NCBI GenBank assembly: GCA_942491665.1
Contig: CALOBR010000013.1
Span: 1 to 64,000 of the forward strand
From: CAVQGZ01 sp942491665
GTDB lineage: Bacteria; Actinomycetota; Actinomycetes; Jiangellales; Jiangellaceae
Direction: 5' to 3'
Length of the DNA: 64,000 nt
Position numbers and translations under genes: made by a program. Of the stretch, positions 1-7,320 are shown piece by piece (positions within the stretch are counted from its first letter, which is position 1; every line of letters begins with the position of its first letter). A model generated the notes under the pieces. That model was not told the DNA's origin. It did not search any database and saw only the letters and a list, made by a program, of their open reading frames with translations.

Positions 1-575
1 GAGCCGCCTCGGCCACCCAGCAGCCGGGACGCCTGGGTCAGGCGCAGGTCGGCCGGCACGACTCCGCCCGCCTCGAGAAGTACGAGGTCACCGACCACCA
101 CGTCTGCGCTCGGGACGGACGTCGTGGTGCCGTTGCGAACCACGTGGGCTTGGGGGGACAGCCATGGCCCGCAGCGCCTCGATCGCCTTCTCGGCGCGGT
201 ACCCCTGCACCACGCCGATCGTTGCGTTCAGCACATGATGGATGACGAGGATCGCGATCGCGTCGACAGCGTCGCCGACGATGCCCGAGATCACCGCCGC
301 CGCCAGGTACAGCAGCAGGATATCACGTCCTTGAACTGCTCCACCACCATGTCCCAGAGGCTGCGTCCGGCTTGCTCCGGCAGATCGCTCCAGCCGTCAG
401 CGGCCAGGCGCTCGCCGGCGTCGCGGCGGGTGAGGCCGGCGACTGGGTCGGTGTGTAGACGCTCAGCGACGGCACCGGCGCTCTCGGTATGCCAGGCCGG
501 GCCGGTGGCGGCGGTCGAGATCTCGTTCGACGAGGCGTCATCGGTGCCCAGGATGCACCTGTGACGGTGCCTCAT
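1..575 (-). pseudogene. Cation-transporting P-type ATPase, N-terminal part, frameshifted, cut by window edge
   Basis: The N-terminal cation-ATPase domain is readable (WHTESAGAVAERLHTDP, then LTRRDAGERLAADGWSDLPE), followed by the first membrane hairpin and the conserved NATIGVVQGYRAEKAIEALR stretch leading into the actuator domain. This fits a Ca2+/Mg2+-type P2 ATPase that pumps divalent cations across the membrane. The frame breaks twice: near 320, where an extra AT interrupts DVI-LLLYLAAAVISG, and near 153, where a run of six C on the coding strand needs five to continue into AHVVRNGTT. The protein continues off the left edge, so the phosphorylation domain is not seen. Residue conservation on both sides of each break is good, so either recent inactivation or a sequence error is possible. 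Confidence 0.72.
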
Positions 576-621
576 GTGAGAGTCGGATGACCTTCGAGCA
601 GCCGAAAACCGTTGGCGGCTT

Positions 622-1641
622 ATGCCTTGGGCCTACCGTCCCTGGCTGTGGAGCACAGCGCCAGGGCCACGGCCGACGGTGACAGCGTTCGGGGGCGTGG
701 TGTCGCGGGTCGACCGCGGTGGCGTCGAGATCGTAGTACGTCGACGGCCCGACAGTGACGGCGCCGCCGCATGCCGGTGCGCTCGTCGGCGACTGGGTCG
801 AGGTCGACGAGCGCGCCACGGCTCCGAGGGTGGTGCAGGTGTGTCCCCGGTCCAGCGTGCTGAGCAGGGCCAGCGCGCCGACCGGACGTCGCAGGAGCAG
901 CGGCTCGTCGCCAACGTCGACGTCGTCGTGGTGGTCGAGCCCGCCCATCGCGCACCCAGCCTCGGCAGGGTCGAGCGGTTGCTGGTGCTGGCTTGGTCGA
1001 GCGGAGCGGAGCCCCTGGTGGTGCTGACCAAGGCCGACCTGCACCCCGATGGCGACCGGCTCTGCCGTGAGGTGCAGCAGGCGTCGCCCGGCGTGCCGGT
1101 GGTGGCGGTGAGCGCGCTCTCGGGACACAACCTCGACGGCATGCGCGCCCACCTCGGGGCCGGCCGCACGTTCGTGCTGCTCGGACCCTCCGGAGCCGGC
1201 AAGTCGACGCTGGTCAATGCGTTGGCGGGGGTCGACCTGCTCGAGGTGGGCGACGTGCGCGGCGACGGGCGTGGACGCCACACCACGACCCACCGTCAGC
1301 TGGTCGCGCTGCCGGACGGATCGGTGCTGGTCGACACTCCGGGGCTTCGCGCAGTCGGCCTCGTCGGGGACGCCGACGCCGTGGATGAGGTGTTCTTCGA
1401 GGTCGCCGAGCTCGCGGCGAGCTGTCGCTTTCGCGACTGCGCGCACGAGGGCGAGCCCGACTGCGCGGTGACGCTGGCCGTAGCCGAGGGGGTGCTGCCG
1501 CAGCGGCGGCTCGCCTCATGGCGCAAGATGCAGCGCGAGGTGGCCTACCAGCAACGACGCGGGGACGCCCGAGCCGAGCGCGAGGAGCGGGCGAAGGGGC
1601 GAGCCCTGAGCCAGCATCGACGTCGGCTGAACCAGGGATGA
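622..1641 (+). CDS. rsgA: Ribosome small subunit-dependent GTPase A (two compensating frame slips)
   Basis: Circularly permuted GTPase that assists late 30S subunit maturation. The G4 motif TKAD (residues about 136-139) precedes the P-loop GPSGAGKST (188-196) and DTPG (238-241), the order typical of RsgA. The C-terminal zinc region CRFRDCAHEGEPDC and a basic tail are present. The N-terminal OB fold is damaged: residues of about 40-85 are nonsense in the open frame, while a neighbouring frame between about 740 and 883 reads VDGPTVTAPP and ALVGDWVEVDERA, the expected OB-fold sequence. A one-base insertion near 739 and a one-base loss near 882 restore a normal protein. No strong Shine-Dalgarno precedes the ATG, so the start is uncertain. 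Confidence 0.8.
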   Translation: MPWAYRPWLWSTAPGPRPTVTAFGGVVSRVDRGGVEIVVRRRPDSDGAAACRCARRRLGRGRRARHGSEGGAGVSPVQRAEQGQRADRTSQEQRLVANVDVVVVVEPAHRAPSLGRVERLLVLAWSSGAEPLVVLTKADLHPDGDRLCREVQQASPGVPVVAVSALSGHNLDGMRAHLGAGRTFVLLGPSGAGKSTLVNALAGVDLLEVGDVRGDGRGRHTTTHRQLVALPDGSVLVDTPGLRAVGLVGDADAVDEVFFEVAELAASCRFRDCAHEGEPDCAVTLAVAEGVLPQRRLASWRKMQREVAYQQRRGDARAEREERAKGRALSQHRRRLNQG

Positions 1642-1678
1642 GGCCGCCCGGGTCGGGGTGGCAGGGCTGCAGCCCGGA

Positions 1679-1840
1679 TCAGGGAGTGTCGACCGAGACG
1701 TCCTGCCCGGGCACCCACGTGATCGCCCACGGGAACACCACGTAGAAGAGCGCCAGCACGACGGCAGCCACCAGAGCGAGCGCGACCATTGCCTTCACCG
1801 GGGCGGGGCCGGGAAGGTGACTCCAGATCCACGGGTACAT
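1679..1840 (-). CDS. Small single-pass membrane peptide next to the sortase
   Basis: A 53-residue peptide beginning MYPWIWSHLPGPAPVKAMVA, with one hydrophobic helix (about residues 17-40, ALALVAAVVLALFYVVFPW) and a short polar tail ending VPGQDVSVDTP. Its ATG shares one base with the sortase stop codon (TGATG), so translation is probably coupled and the two are made together. I recall similar short proteins beside class E sortases in actinobacteria, but no function is known to me. It could be a sortase partner or a small divisome-type membrane peptide. The hydrophobic profile, the conserved-looking MYPWIW start and the coupled overlap are the reasons to treat it as real despite its size. Confidence 0.65.
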   Translation of the reverse strand: MYPWIWSHLPGPAPVKAMVALALVAAVVLALFYVVFPWAITWVPGQDVSVDTP

Positions 1841-2558
1841 CAGGTGACCGACCCCTCGTCAACGCCGGACGCCTGGCTCTGCTCCGCCGGCACCTTCGTC
1901 GACCCGGCCAGCTCGCCGTGCACGATGAGCTGCTCGGTCGACCCCCAACGTGGGTGGCAGGTGGTCAGCGTGATGATGGCACCCTCCGCCTCGACGCCAG
2001 GTTGGCCGGGGGCCGGCAGCAGCACCCCGGTGTCGGACGGGACGGTGATGAACGACTCCGTGACCAGGTACCGGTACTCCCGTCCGCCACGCTCGACGAA
2101 GATCTCGTCGCCGGCCTCCAGCGCGTCGAGGTAGGCGAACGGCTCGCCGTAGGTGGCCCGATGCCCGGCGACGGCGAAGTTGCCAATCTCGCCCGGGGCA
2201 GGGGAGTCGGGGTAGTGCCCGGGCCCTCGGGTCAGGGAGTCGAGATCGACGCCCACGACGACGATCCAGCTCCAGCTCTCGCCCAGTGCCGGAATGCGCA
2301 TGCAGGGCGAACGCGTCGCCGGGCAGTGGCTCACTTGCCGCGACAGGCGTCGGGCTCGTCGGGCTCGTCGGGCTCGTCGGGCTCCGCCGGCGGTGCCTGG
2401 ACGTCGCCGGAGCTCAGCGCCTCGAACTGCTCCTCCAGGGCGTTCTGGTCGTTGGCTGTCTCGACGCCCGTCCAGAACAGGGTGTAGACGGCGAACAGGC
2501 CCACGACGAGTCCGGCGGTGATCAGCACCTCGCCGATCACGCCGACGACGCCACGCAC
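1840..2558 (-). pseudogene. Class E sortase, frameshifted
   Basis: Transpeptidase that anchors surface proteins or pilins to the cell wall. The catalytic core is intact: AVAGHRATYG carries the His, TLTTCHPRWGS the Cys and Arg. The N-terminal anchor VLITAGLVVGLFAVYTLFW lies in another frame, followed by an acidic linker with four EPD repeats. Between them the sequence SEPLPGDAFAL is readable in a third frame. Two one-base insertions are therefore implied, near 2302 and near 2332. The chosen GTG at 2558 has AGGGGA six bases upstream. The gene is divergent from the hydrolase and runs into the small membrane peptide. If the breaks are real, the membrane anchor is lost from the enzyme. Confidence 0.72.
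2349..2384 (+). repeat. Four tandem copies of a 9-base unit
   Basis: The unit gtcgggctc is repeated four times without change. On the minus strand it encodes the (Glu-Pro-Asp) repeats of the sortase linker. It sits about 15 bases from one of the sortase frame breaks and could be prone to copy-number change. Confidence 0.85.
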
Positions 2559-2618
2559 GCGATCCCCTGTGGACACCACCAAAGGGTACGTGTCGGTTGT
2601 ACGTGCAACGATCGGTCG

Positions 2619-3639
2619 ATGACCCGACGACGAGCCACCCTGATCGTGGTGGCGGTTGTGGCTGCGCTCACTGCAGTGCTTGGCGTCCTGGTCTTCACGC
2701 CACTGCTGGACAGGACCCTGGACTCGCAGGCGCAACCCAGCTCCTCCTACGACGAGGCCATGGCCCGGTCCACCGACCTGCTCGGCACAGACGGCGACGA
2801 CGTCAACCCGGCCTGTCGATCCCGGGTGTACGACCAGGGCGAGCGCAGCGACGTCGCGGTCGTGCTGCTGCACGGGTTCACGAACTGCCCTGCCCAGTGG
2901 GATGCCATCGCCCAGGCGTACGTCGACGCGGGCTACAGCGTGGTCGTGCCGCGTCTGCCCGGGCACGGGGAGCAGGACAGGCTCAGCCCGGCCCTGTCGG
3001 CGATCGGGCCGGACGACCTGGTCGACACCGGCGATCTGGCCGTCGACATCGCCGCGGGGCTGGGGGACGACGTCTGGGTGGTCGGGCTGTCCGGCGGGGG
3101 CACTCTGGCGGCCTGGCTGGCCAGCGAGCGCGACGAGATCAGCACGGCCGTGCTGATCGCCCCCCTCGTGGCACCAAAGGTGCTGCCCGAGTTCGCCGTC
3201 GGCCCGGTGGCGCGCGTGTCGCGGTTCATCCCGGACGTCTCGATCTGGTGGGACTCCGATCTCAAGGAGCAGGCTGGACACCCCGCCGTACGCCTACCCC
3301 AGGTTCACGGTGCGGTCCCTCGGGGCGTTCCTGGCGGTCGGCCGGGCCACCCAGCACACCGAGCCGCGCCGGGAGACGCCGCTGGAACGACTGGTCGTCA
3401 TCACGAACGACAACGATGCCGCGGTCAGCAACGCCGGCGTGTACGACGTGGAACGCCAGCTCGAGCAGCTGTTGCGCCTCGACGAGGGCGGAGTCGACCG
3501 CATCGACTACGTGTTCGCAGACGAGCTTCAGTTCAAGCACGACGTGATCGACCCGCAGGGAGAGAACGCCGAGCAGCTCGACGAGATCTACCCCTTGCTC
3601 GGGCCCCTGATCGGACTAGACGACCTCACGGCGCCGTAG
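2619..3639 (+). pseudogene. Membrane-anchored alpha/beta hydrolase, one frameshift
   Basis: An N-terminal membrane helix (LIVVAVVAALTAVLGVLVF) is followed by an alpha/beta hydrolase domain: LLHGFTNCPAQW forms the oxyanion loop and GLSGGGT the nucleophile elbow, with Ser at about residue 158. The substrate is unknown; an extracytoplasmic esterase or lipase is likely. The frame breaks near 3279: removing one A restores GTPPYAYPRFTVRSLGAFLAV, which continues in the next frame to the stop after LIGLDDLTAP. That second part would supply the catalytic acid (VVITNDNDAAV) and possibly the His. The 3' end overlaps the convergent phosphoribosyltransferase by 24 bases. Confidence 0.7.
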
Positions 3640-4284
3640 CAGCGCGCGTACCTCGTCGTCGCTGACCTGCGCGAAGTCGCGGTACCACTCGCCCACCGCC
3701 AGAAACGGACGGGGCGTGGACAGGCACACCACGTCGTCGACCAGCCGGGACAGGCCGTCGAGCCCGTCGCCGGGGGCCACCGGGACCGCCAGCACGACGC
3801 GCTGGGGACGGTCGTCTGTGCGGTGGCCAGCGCCGTGACGGCGGCCCGCGCGGTGGCTCCCGTGGCCAGCCCGTCGTCCACGACGACTGCGGTACGGCCC
3901 GTCCAGCGGCGTCGCCGGGTGGATCCCGCGGTAGGTGCGCTCCCGGGCCTGCGCGCGCGCCCGCTCGGCCTCGGCAGCCGCGGCGAACGTCACGTCGTCG
4001 ATTCCCAGGGCGTGCACGACGTCGGCGTTGCGTACCTCGGTACCGGCAGCCAGCGCCCCCATCGCGAGCTCGGGCCGTCCGGGGGCACCGATCTTGCGCA
4101 CCACCAGCACGTCCAGAGGGGCGCCGAGGGCGTCGGCGACCTCAGCCGCGACCACGACTCCGCCTCGGGGCAGCCCGAGCACCACGACGTCGTCCGCCGC
4201 GTCGCCCAGCCGGTCGCTCACGGCCTGCCCGAGCCGGCGACCGGCCTCGGCGCGGTCGGAGTACGGCTGGGGTGTCCCAGGCAT
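3616..4284 (-). CDS. Phosphoribosyltransferase-family protein (two compensating frame slips)
   Basis: Starts MPGTPQPYSDRAEAGRRLGQ and contains VVLGLPRGGVVVAAEVA and VVRKIGAPGRPELAMGAL, typical of the stand-alone PRTase-like proteins often found in stress-gene clusters. The PRPP loop is displaced: it reads VVVDDGLATGATARAA in a neighbouring frame between about 3895 and 3810. One extra G in a GGG run near 3899 and one missing base near 3810 would repair it. As printed, the open frame lacks the PRPP-binding loop, so the product would be inactive. It is downstream of the carbonic anhydrase gene, whose reading frame runs into it. Confidence 0.7.
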   Translation of the reverse strand: MPGTPQPYSDRAEAGRRLGQAVSDRLGDAADDVVVLGLPRGGVVVAAEVADALGAPLDVLVVRKIGAPGRPELAMGALAAGTEVRNADVVHALGIDDVTFAAAAEAERARAQARERTYRGIHPATPLDGPYRSRRGRRAGHGSHRAGRRHGAGHRTDDRPQRVVLAVPVAPGDGLDGLSRLVDDVVCLSTPRPFLAVGEWYRDFAQVSDDEVRALLRRREVV

Positions 4285-5125
4285 CCAGCATGTGGGTCAG
4301 GAACGGGCCCGCGGCCATGTCGTGAAGCATACGCATGAGCGAAGCCCCGTCGTTCGGCGTGTCGACGAGACCGGGCACCCAGTCCTCATCCGTGCCCGGT
4401 ACACCGATGCGTCGGCTCAGCAGGTCGTAGACGCCGAAGACGGTTCCGATCTCGCGCGCCCCCGGCCGACCGCGCTGGTTCACGCGCATCGCCAACGACG
4501 ACGCGTTGGTTGCGGCGCTGGCGACGACGGACAGGTCGTTGAGCGCAGCACGGTAGCCCGGGCGGTCGACCACGTCCGTCCCGTGCACGTCGTGCAGGGA
4601 GTGGTCGGCCAGGCGCACCGATCCAAACAGGTTCTGGACCAACGCCAGCAGTGGCCGGCTGTCGGCCAGTGTGAGATACGACGGGGGGTCGAGGTAGGTG
4701 CTGACGGCGGCATCCACGGCACCGCAGCCGGTGTGGCCCAGCGAGGCGATAAGTCGCATGGTGGTCAGGTTGTCCGCAGCGAAGTCGAGCGATCCGAGCG
4801 CGCCCTCGCTGAGCACGCCGCCGGCCACTCGCACGACGAAGAGGTCGTTGGCACGCTGGTTGAGCAGCAGCTCGACGGGCACGCGGGCGTCTGCGCACGA
4901 CAGCAGCGTGGCGAACGGTCGCTGCTGCGGGGCGACGCCGTCCTCGCTGACGCCGAGGTCGGCGGGGCTCAGCGGCATGATGCGCTTGTCGAGGCCACCC
5001 TCGTCGAACAGCTCGGCGAAGGCCTGGTTGCCCGCCTCGAGCGTTGCCTTGGCTGAGGCGGGATCTGTCGGTGCTGCCGCCCCCCTCGGGGTCGTGTCGT
5101 CGAACCGCCAGACGATCTCGCGCAT
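4142..5125 (-). CDS. Beta-carbonic anhydrase family protein
   Basis: Interconverts CO2 and bicarbonate. The zinc ligands and the Asp-Arg dyad are visible: CADAR (Cys77, Asp79, Arg81) and HTGC (His131, Cys134), with the family sequence FVVRVAGG between them. The open frame has 327 residues, longer than the roughly 200-280 expected; from about 4284 on it reads the neighbouring phosphoribosyltransferase gene out of frame as an Arg-rich tail. The genuine C-terminus is probably near FLTHMLDA at about 4285, and a stop codon may have been lost to another frame slip. A SD-like GAGAGGCAGAAG precedes the ATG. A possible -10 (TACCGT on the minus strand, 5171-5176) lies upstream. Confidence 0.78.
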   Translation of the reverse strand: MREIVWRFDDTTPRGAAAPTDPASAKATLEAGNQAFAELFDEGGLDKRIMPLSPADLGVSEDGVAPQQRPFATLLSCADARVPVELLLNQRANDLFVVRVAGGVLSEGALGSLDFAADNLTTMRLIASLGHTGCGAVDAAVSTYLDPPSYLTLADSRPLLALVQNLFGSVRLADHSLHDVHGTDVVDRPGYRAALNDLSVVASAATNASSLAMRVNQRGRPGAREIGTVFGVYDLLSRRIGVPGTDEDWVPGLVDTPNDGASLMRMLHDMAAGPFLTHMLDAWDTPAVLRPRRGRSPARAGRERPAGRRGGRRRGARAAPRRSRGRG

Positions 5126-5208
5126 GTGACTTCTGCCTCTCGTTCAGACCATGCTGGTGTGCCTAGCGTCACGGTAGTCCGAAAGGGTTGGTGAGGCAGA
5201 TGGAGACC

Positions 5209-5463
5209 ATGCACGCCAAGAAGTGGACGGTCGCGATCAGCATCGACGAGGTCGACGACGACCGCACGCGCGCCCACGCGGTGCTCGAGACGGGCGGGTC
5301 GAGCCACATCACTGGGGAGGGCTACGCGCGGCGCAACCCCGCTGACCGGCCCGTGCCGGAGATCGGCGACGAGCTCGCGGCCGGACGTGCCTTGTCCGAC
5401 CTGGCCCACAACCTGCTGGACGTCGCCGCCGACGACATCGAGGCCTTCCTCGCCAGCCGCTGA
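5209..5463 (+). CDS. DUF1876 domain protein
   Basis: A small 84-residue protein, MHAKKWTVAISIDEVDDDRTRAHA, with the family end LLDVAADDIEAFLA. DUF1876 proteins adopt a small alpha/beta fold resembling double-stranded-RNA-binding domains and have no defined biochemical role. The ATG at 5209 is chosen because the family begins just before KxWTV and GGAG lies just upstream; earlier starts at 5188 (TTG), 5191 (GTG) and 5200 (ATG) are possible. It is divergent from the carbonic anhydrase gene, so the two share a promoter region. Confidence 0.82.
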   Translation: MHAKKWTVAISIDEVDDDRTRAHAVLETGGSSHITGEGYARRNPADRPVPEIGDELAAGRALSDLAHNLLDVAADDIEAFLASR

Positions 5464-5471
5464 CCCCACCG

Positions 5472-5493
5472 CCCAGTGACCACGTCACCTGGG
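5472..5493. terminator. Possible bidirectional hairpin between convergent genes
   Basis: CCCAGTGAC and GTCACCTGGG can pair around a CAC loop with one bulged base. It lies between the DUF1876 gene and the convergent MFS gene. There is no T tract, so it is only a candidate. Confidence 0.35.
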
Positions 5494-5546
5494 CATCGGG
5501 GTGCTTGACGAGGTGTGTGCGCCTCGTTAGGTCGACCTCTGTCTCG

Positions 5547-6806
5547 TCAAGCGGGTGCTGGCTGTCGCACGGCGGGTGCGAGGCGCCCGGCCAGCAGCGC
5601 GTACGCCAGGGCCGCGGCGGCACCCACCCACAGCCCGGTACCGATGCCGGCGTTGTCGGCGATCAGGCCGACCAGCGGCGGGGTGACGAGAAAGCCGAGC
5701 CGAGCCACCCACGACAGCACCGTCACCCCGTCGCCTGAGCGCACGCCGGGCCAGTGCCCGGACGCGTGGAACAGCGTGGGGAACGCGGGCGCGATGCCCA
5801 GCCCGACGAGCGCGAACCCCGCGATCGACAGCCACAGCACCGGCGACGACAGCACCACCACGTAGCCGGCGAAGGCCAGCAGACCGCCGAACCTGGCCAC
5901 GGTGACGGTCCCGAACCGGTCGGTCACCCGGTCGGCAGAGAAGCGGCTGAGCAGCATCGCGGCGGCGAACGTGGTGTAGCCGAGGCCGGCGAGGCCGGGT
6001 GGGGCGTCTCGTCCCTCGTCGAGGTAGAGCGTGCTCCATGCGTTGGCGACGTCTTCGGGGATGCCGGCGAGCACACCGAGCAGACCCACCCAGGCCAGCG
6101 GACGGACGGCCCGCCATACCCCGCCAGCCTGCTGTGGCGAAGAGTGCGCCGATGGATCCTCGAGCGGCGCGTCCGTCGGCTCGTCGTTGAGGTCGGCCGG
6201 GTCGGGTCCGCGCATCCGCCACGCTGTCGCGGCCCCGGCTGCTGCCAGGACGATCGCGGCCACCCCCAGCAGCTGCAGCTGCAAGGGCACCCGCAGCGCG
6301 GCGCACAGCGTGCCGATCGCAGCCCCGGTTGCCGCGCCGAGGCTCCAGAGACCGTGCATGCCGTTGATGAGCGAGCGTCCGTACTGCTTCTGCACTCGCA
6401 GGCCGTGAGCGTTCATCGCGGCGTCCATCACCCCGTCAGCCGCCCCGAGCACGAGGTAGGTGCCCGCGAGCGCGGCCCACGCCGGCGCGATGCCCAGCAT
6501 CGGCAGCGCCAACCCGAGCACGAGCCCGGCGACGGCGGCAACGGGTGCCGAGCCGAACCGAGCGATCAGCCGTCCGGTCAGGGGGACAGCGGTCAACGAG
6601 CCGACGGGAGCCGCGGCCAGCGCGAGTCCGAGTGCCGTGTTCGTCAGGGAGAGGTCGGCCTTGAGCTCGGGCAGCCGAGGCAGCACGGTCGTGAGGGCGA
6701 TCCCGTTGGCGAAGAACATCAGCCCCACCGCGACTCGGGCGCGCCGAGCGGCGACCGAGGGCGCAGCGGTGCCGGCGGACGGGTTCACTCCGGTAGCGTC
6801 TCGCAC
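5547..6806 (-). CDS. Major facilitator superfamily transporter
   Basis: A 419-residue protein with about twelve hydrophobic segments and no motif that fixes the substrate. It begins VRDATGVNPSAGTAAPSVAARRA before the first helix, VGLMFFANGIALTTVLPRLPEL. The GTG at 6806 is used; GTG at 6788 is an alternative, and neither has a clear Shine-Dalgarno. The layout resembles the sugar/drug-efflux-like MFS branch often labelled YbjJ-like in actinobacteria (inference). A SELV-like central loop (DLNDEPTDAPLEDPSAHSS) separates the two six-helix halves. The gene is divergent from the small membrane protein at 6843 with only 36 bases between them. Confidence 0.8.
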   Translation of the reverse strand: MRDATGVNPSAGTAAPSVAARRARVAVGLMFFANGIALTTVLPRLPELKADLSLTNTALGLALAAAPVGSLTAVPLTGRLIARFGSAPVAAVAGLVLGLALPMLGIAPAWAALAGTYLVLGAADGVMDAAMNAHGLRVQKQYGRSLINGMHGLWSLGAATGAAIGTLCAALRVPLQLQLLGVAAIVLAAAGAATAWRMRGPDPADLNDEPTDAPLEDPSAHSSPQQAGGVWRAVRPLAWVGLLGVLAGIPEDVANAWSTLYLDEGRDAPPGLAGLGYTTFAAAMLLSRFSADRVTDRFGTVTVARFGGLLAFAGYVVVLSSPVLWLSIAGFALVGLGIAPAFPTLFHASGHWPGVRSGDGVTVLSWVARLGFLVTPPLVGLIADNAGIGTGLWVGAAAALAYALLAGRLAPAVRQPAPA

Positions 6807-6842
6807 TGTCGGTGCTGTCGTGCAGCGTGAGGGTGATCGGTC

Positions 6843-7169
6843 ATGTGCGGGTGCTTCGTTCTTGCCCTGGGTGCTTTCGCGCCTCGCCTCGCTCTCGTGC
6901 TGATGGCCCTGTTCAACGACGAGATCACCCGGGCGTTCGACGGAAGCTGGATCGTCCCATTCCTCGGATGGCTCTTTCTGCCCTACTCCACGCTCACGTT
7001 CGTGCTGATCCACTGGTACGCCGGTGACGTCGTGGGTTTCGCGTGGCTGTTCGTCGCGCTCGCCTTCGTCGCCGACCTCGGCTCGTACGTGAGCAGCTGG
7101 ACGCGTCGCCAGCAGGCCGTCACCTACGTGCGCCGGGACTACCCGCCGGGCTCGTACCCGACGGCCTGA
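6843..7169 (+). CDS. Conserved small integral membrane protein
   Basis: A 108-residue protein with three or four membrane segments (CFVLALGAFAPRLALVLMAL, VPFLGWLFLPYSTLTFVLI, VVGFAWLFVALAFVADLGSY) and a short basic C-terminal tail. GAGGGTGA seven bases before the ATG supports this start. I do not recognise a functional family; proteins of this shape are common in high-GC actinobacteria as conserved hypothetical genes. It is transcribed alone, with 151 bases separating it from pntA. Confidence 0.72.
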   Translation: MCGCFVLALGAFAPRLALVLMALFNDEITRAFDGSWIVPFLGWLFLPYSTLTFVLIHWYAGDVVGFAWLFVALAFVADLGSYVSSWTRRQQAVTYVRRDYPPGSYPTA

Positions 7170-7320
7170 CGGCGGCACACCGGGCCCAACCCGACCCCGC
7201 GTCGTGACCTAGTGCAGGGTCACAACCGGGCCGAGAGTCCCTTACCCGCTACGGGGTGTGCGCCAGTAGCGTCCGCCTTAGCTTCCAACGAATCGTCAGC
7301 TGCCCGAAAGGACCCCACCC

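Noticed and set aside
538..1446. A 302-codon minus-strand frame across rsgA
   Set aside because: It overlaps the GTPase core, which has all GTP-binding motifs on the plus strand; no domain is recognisable in the shadow.
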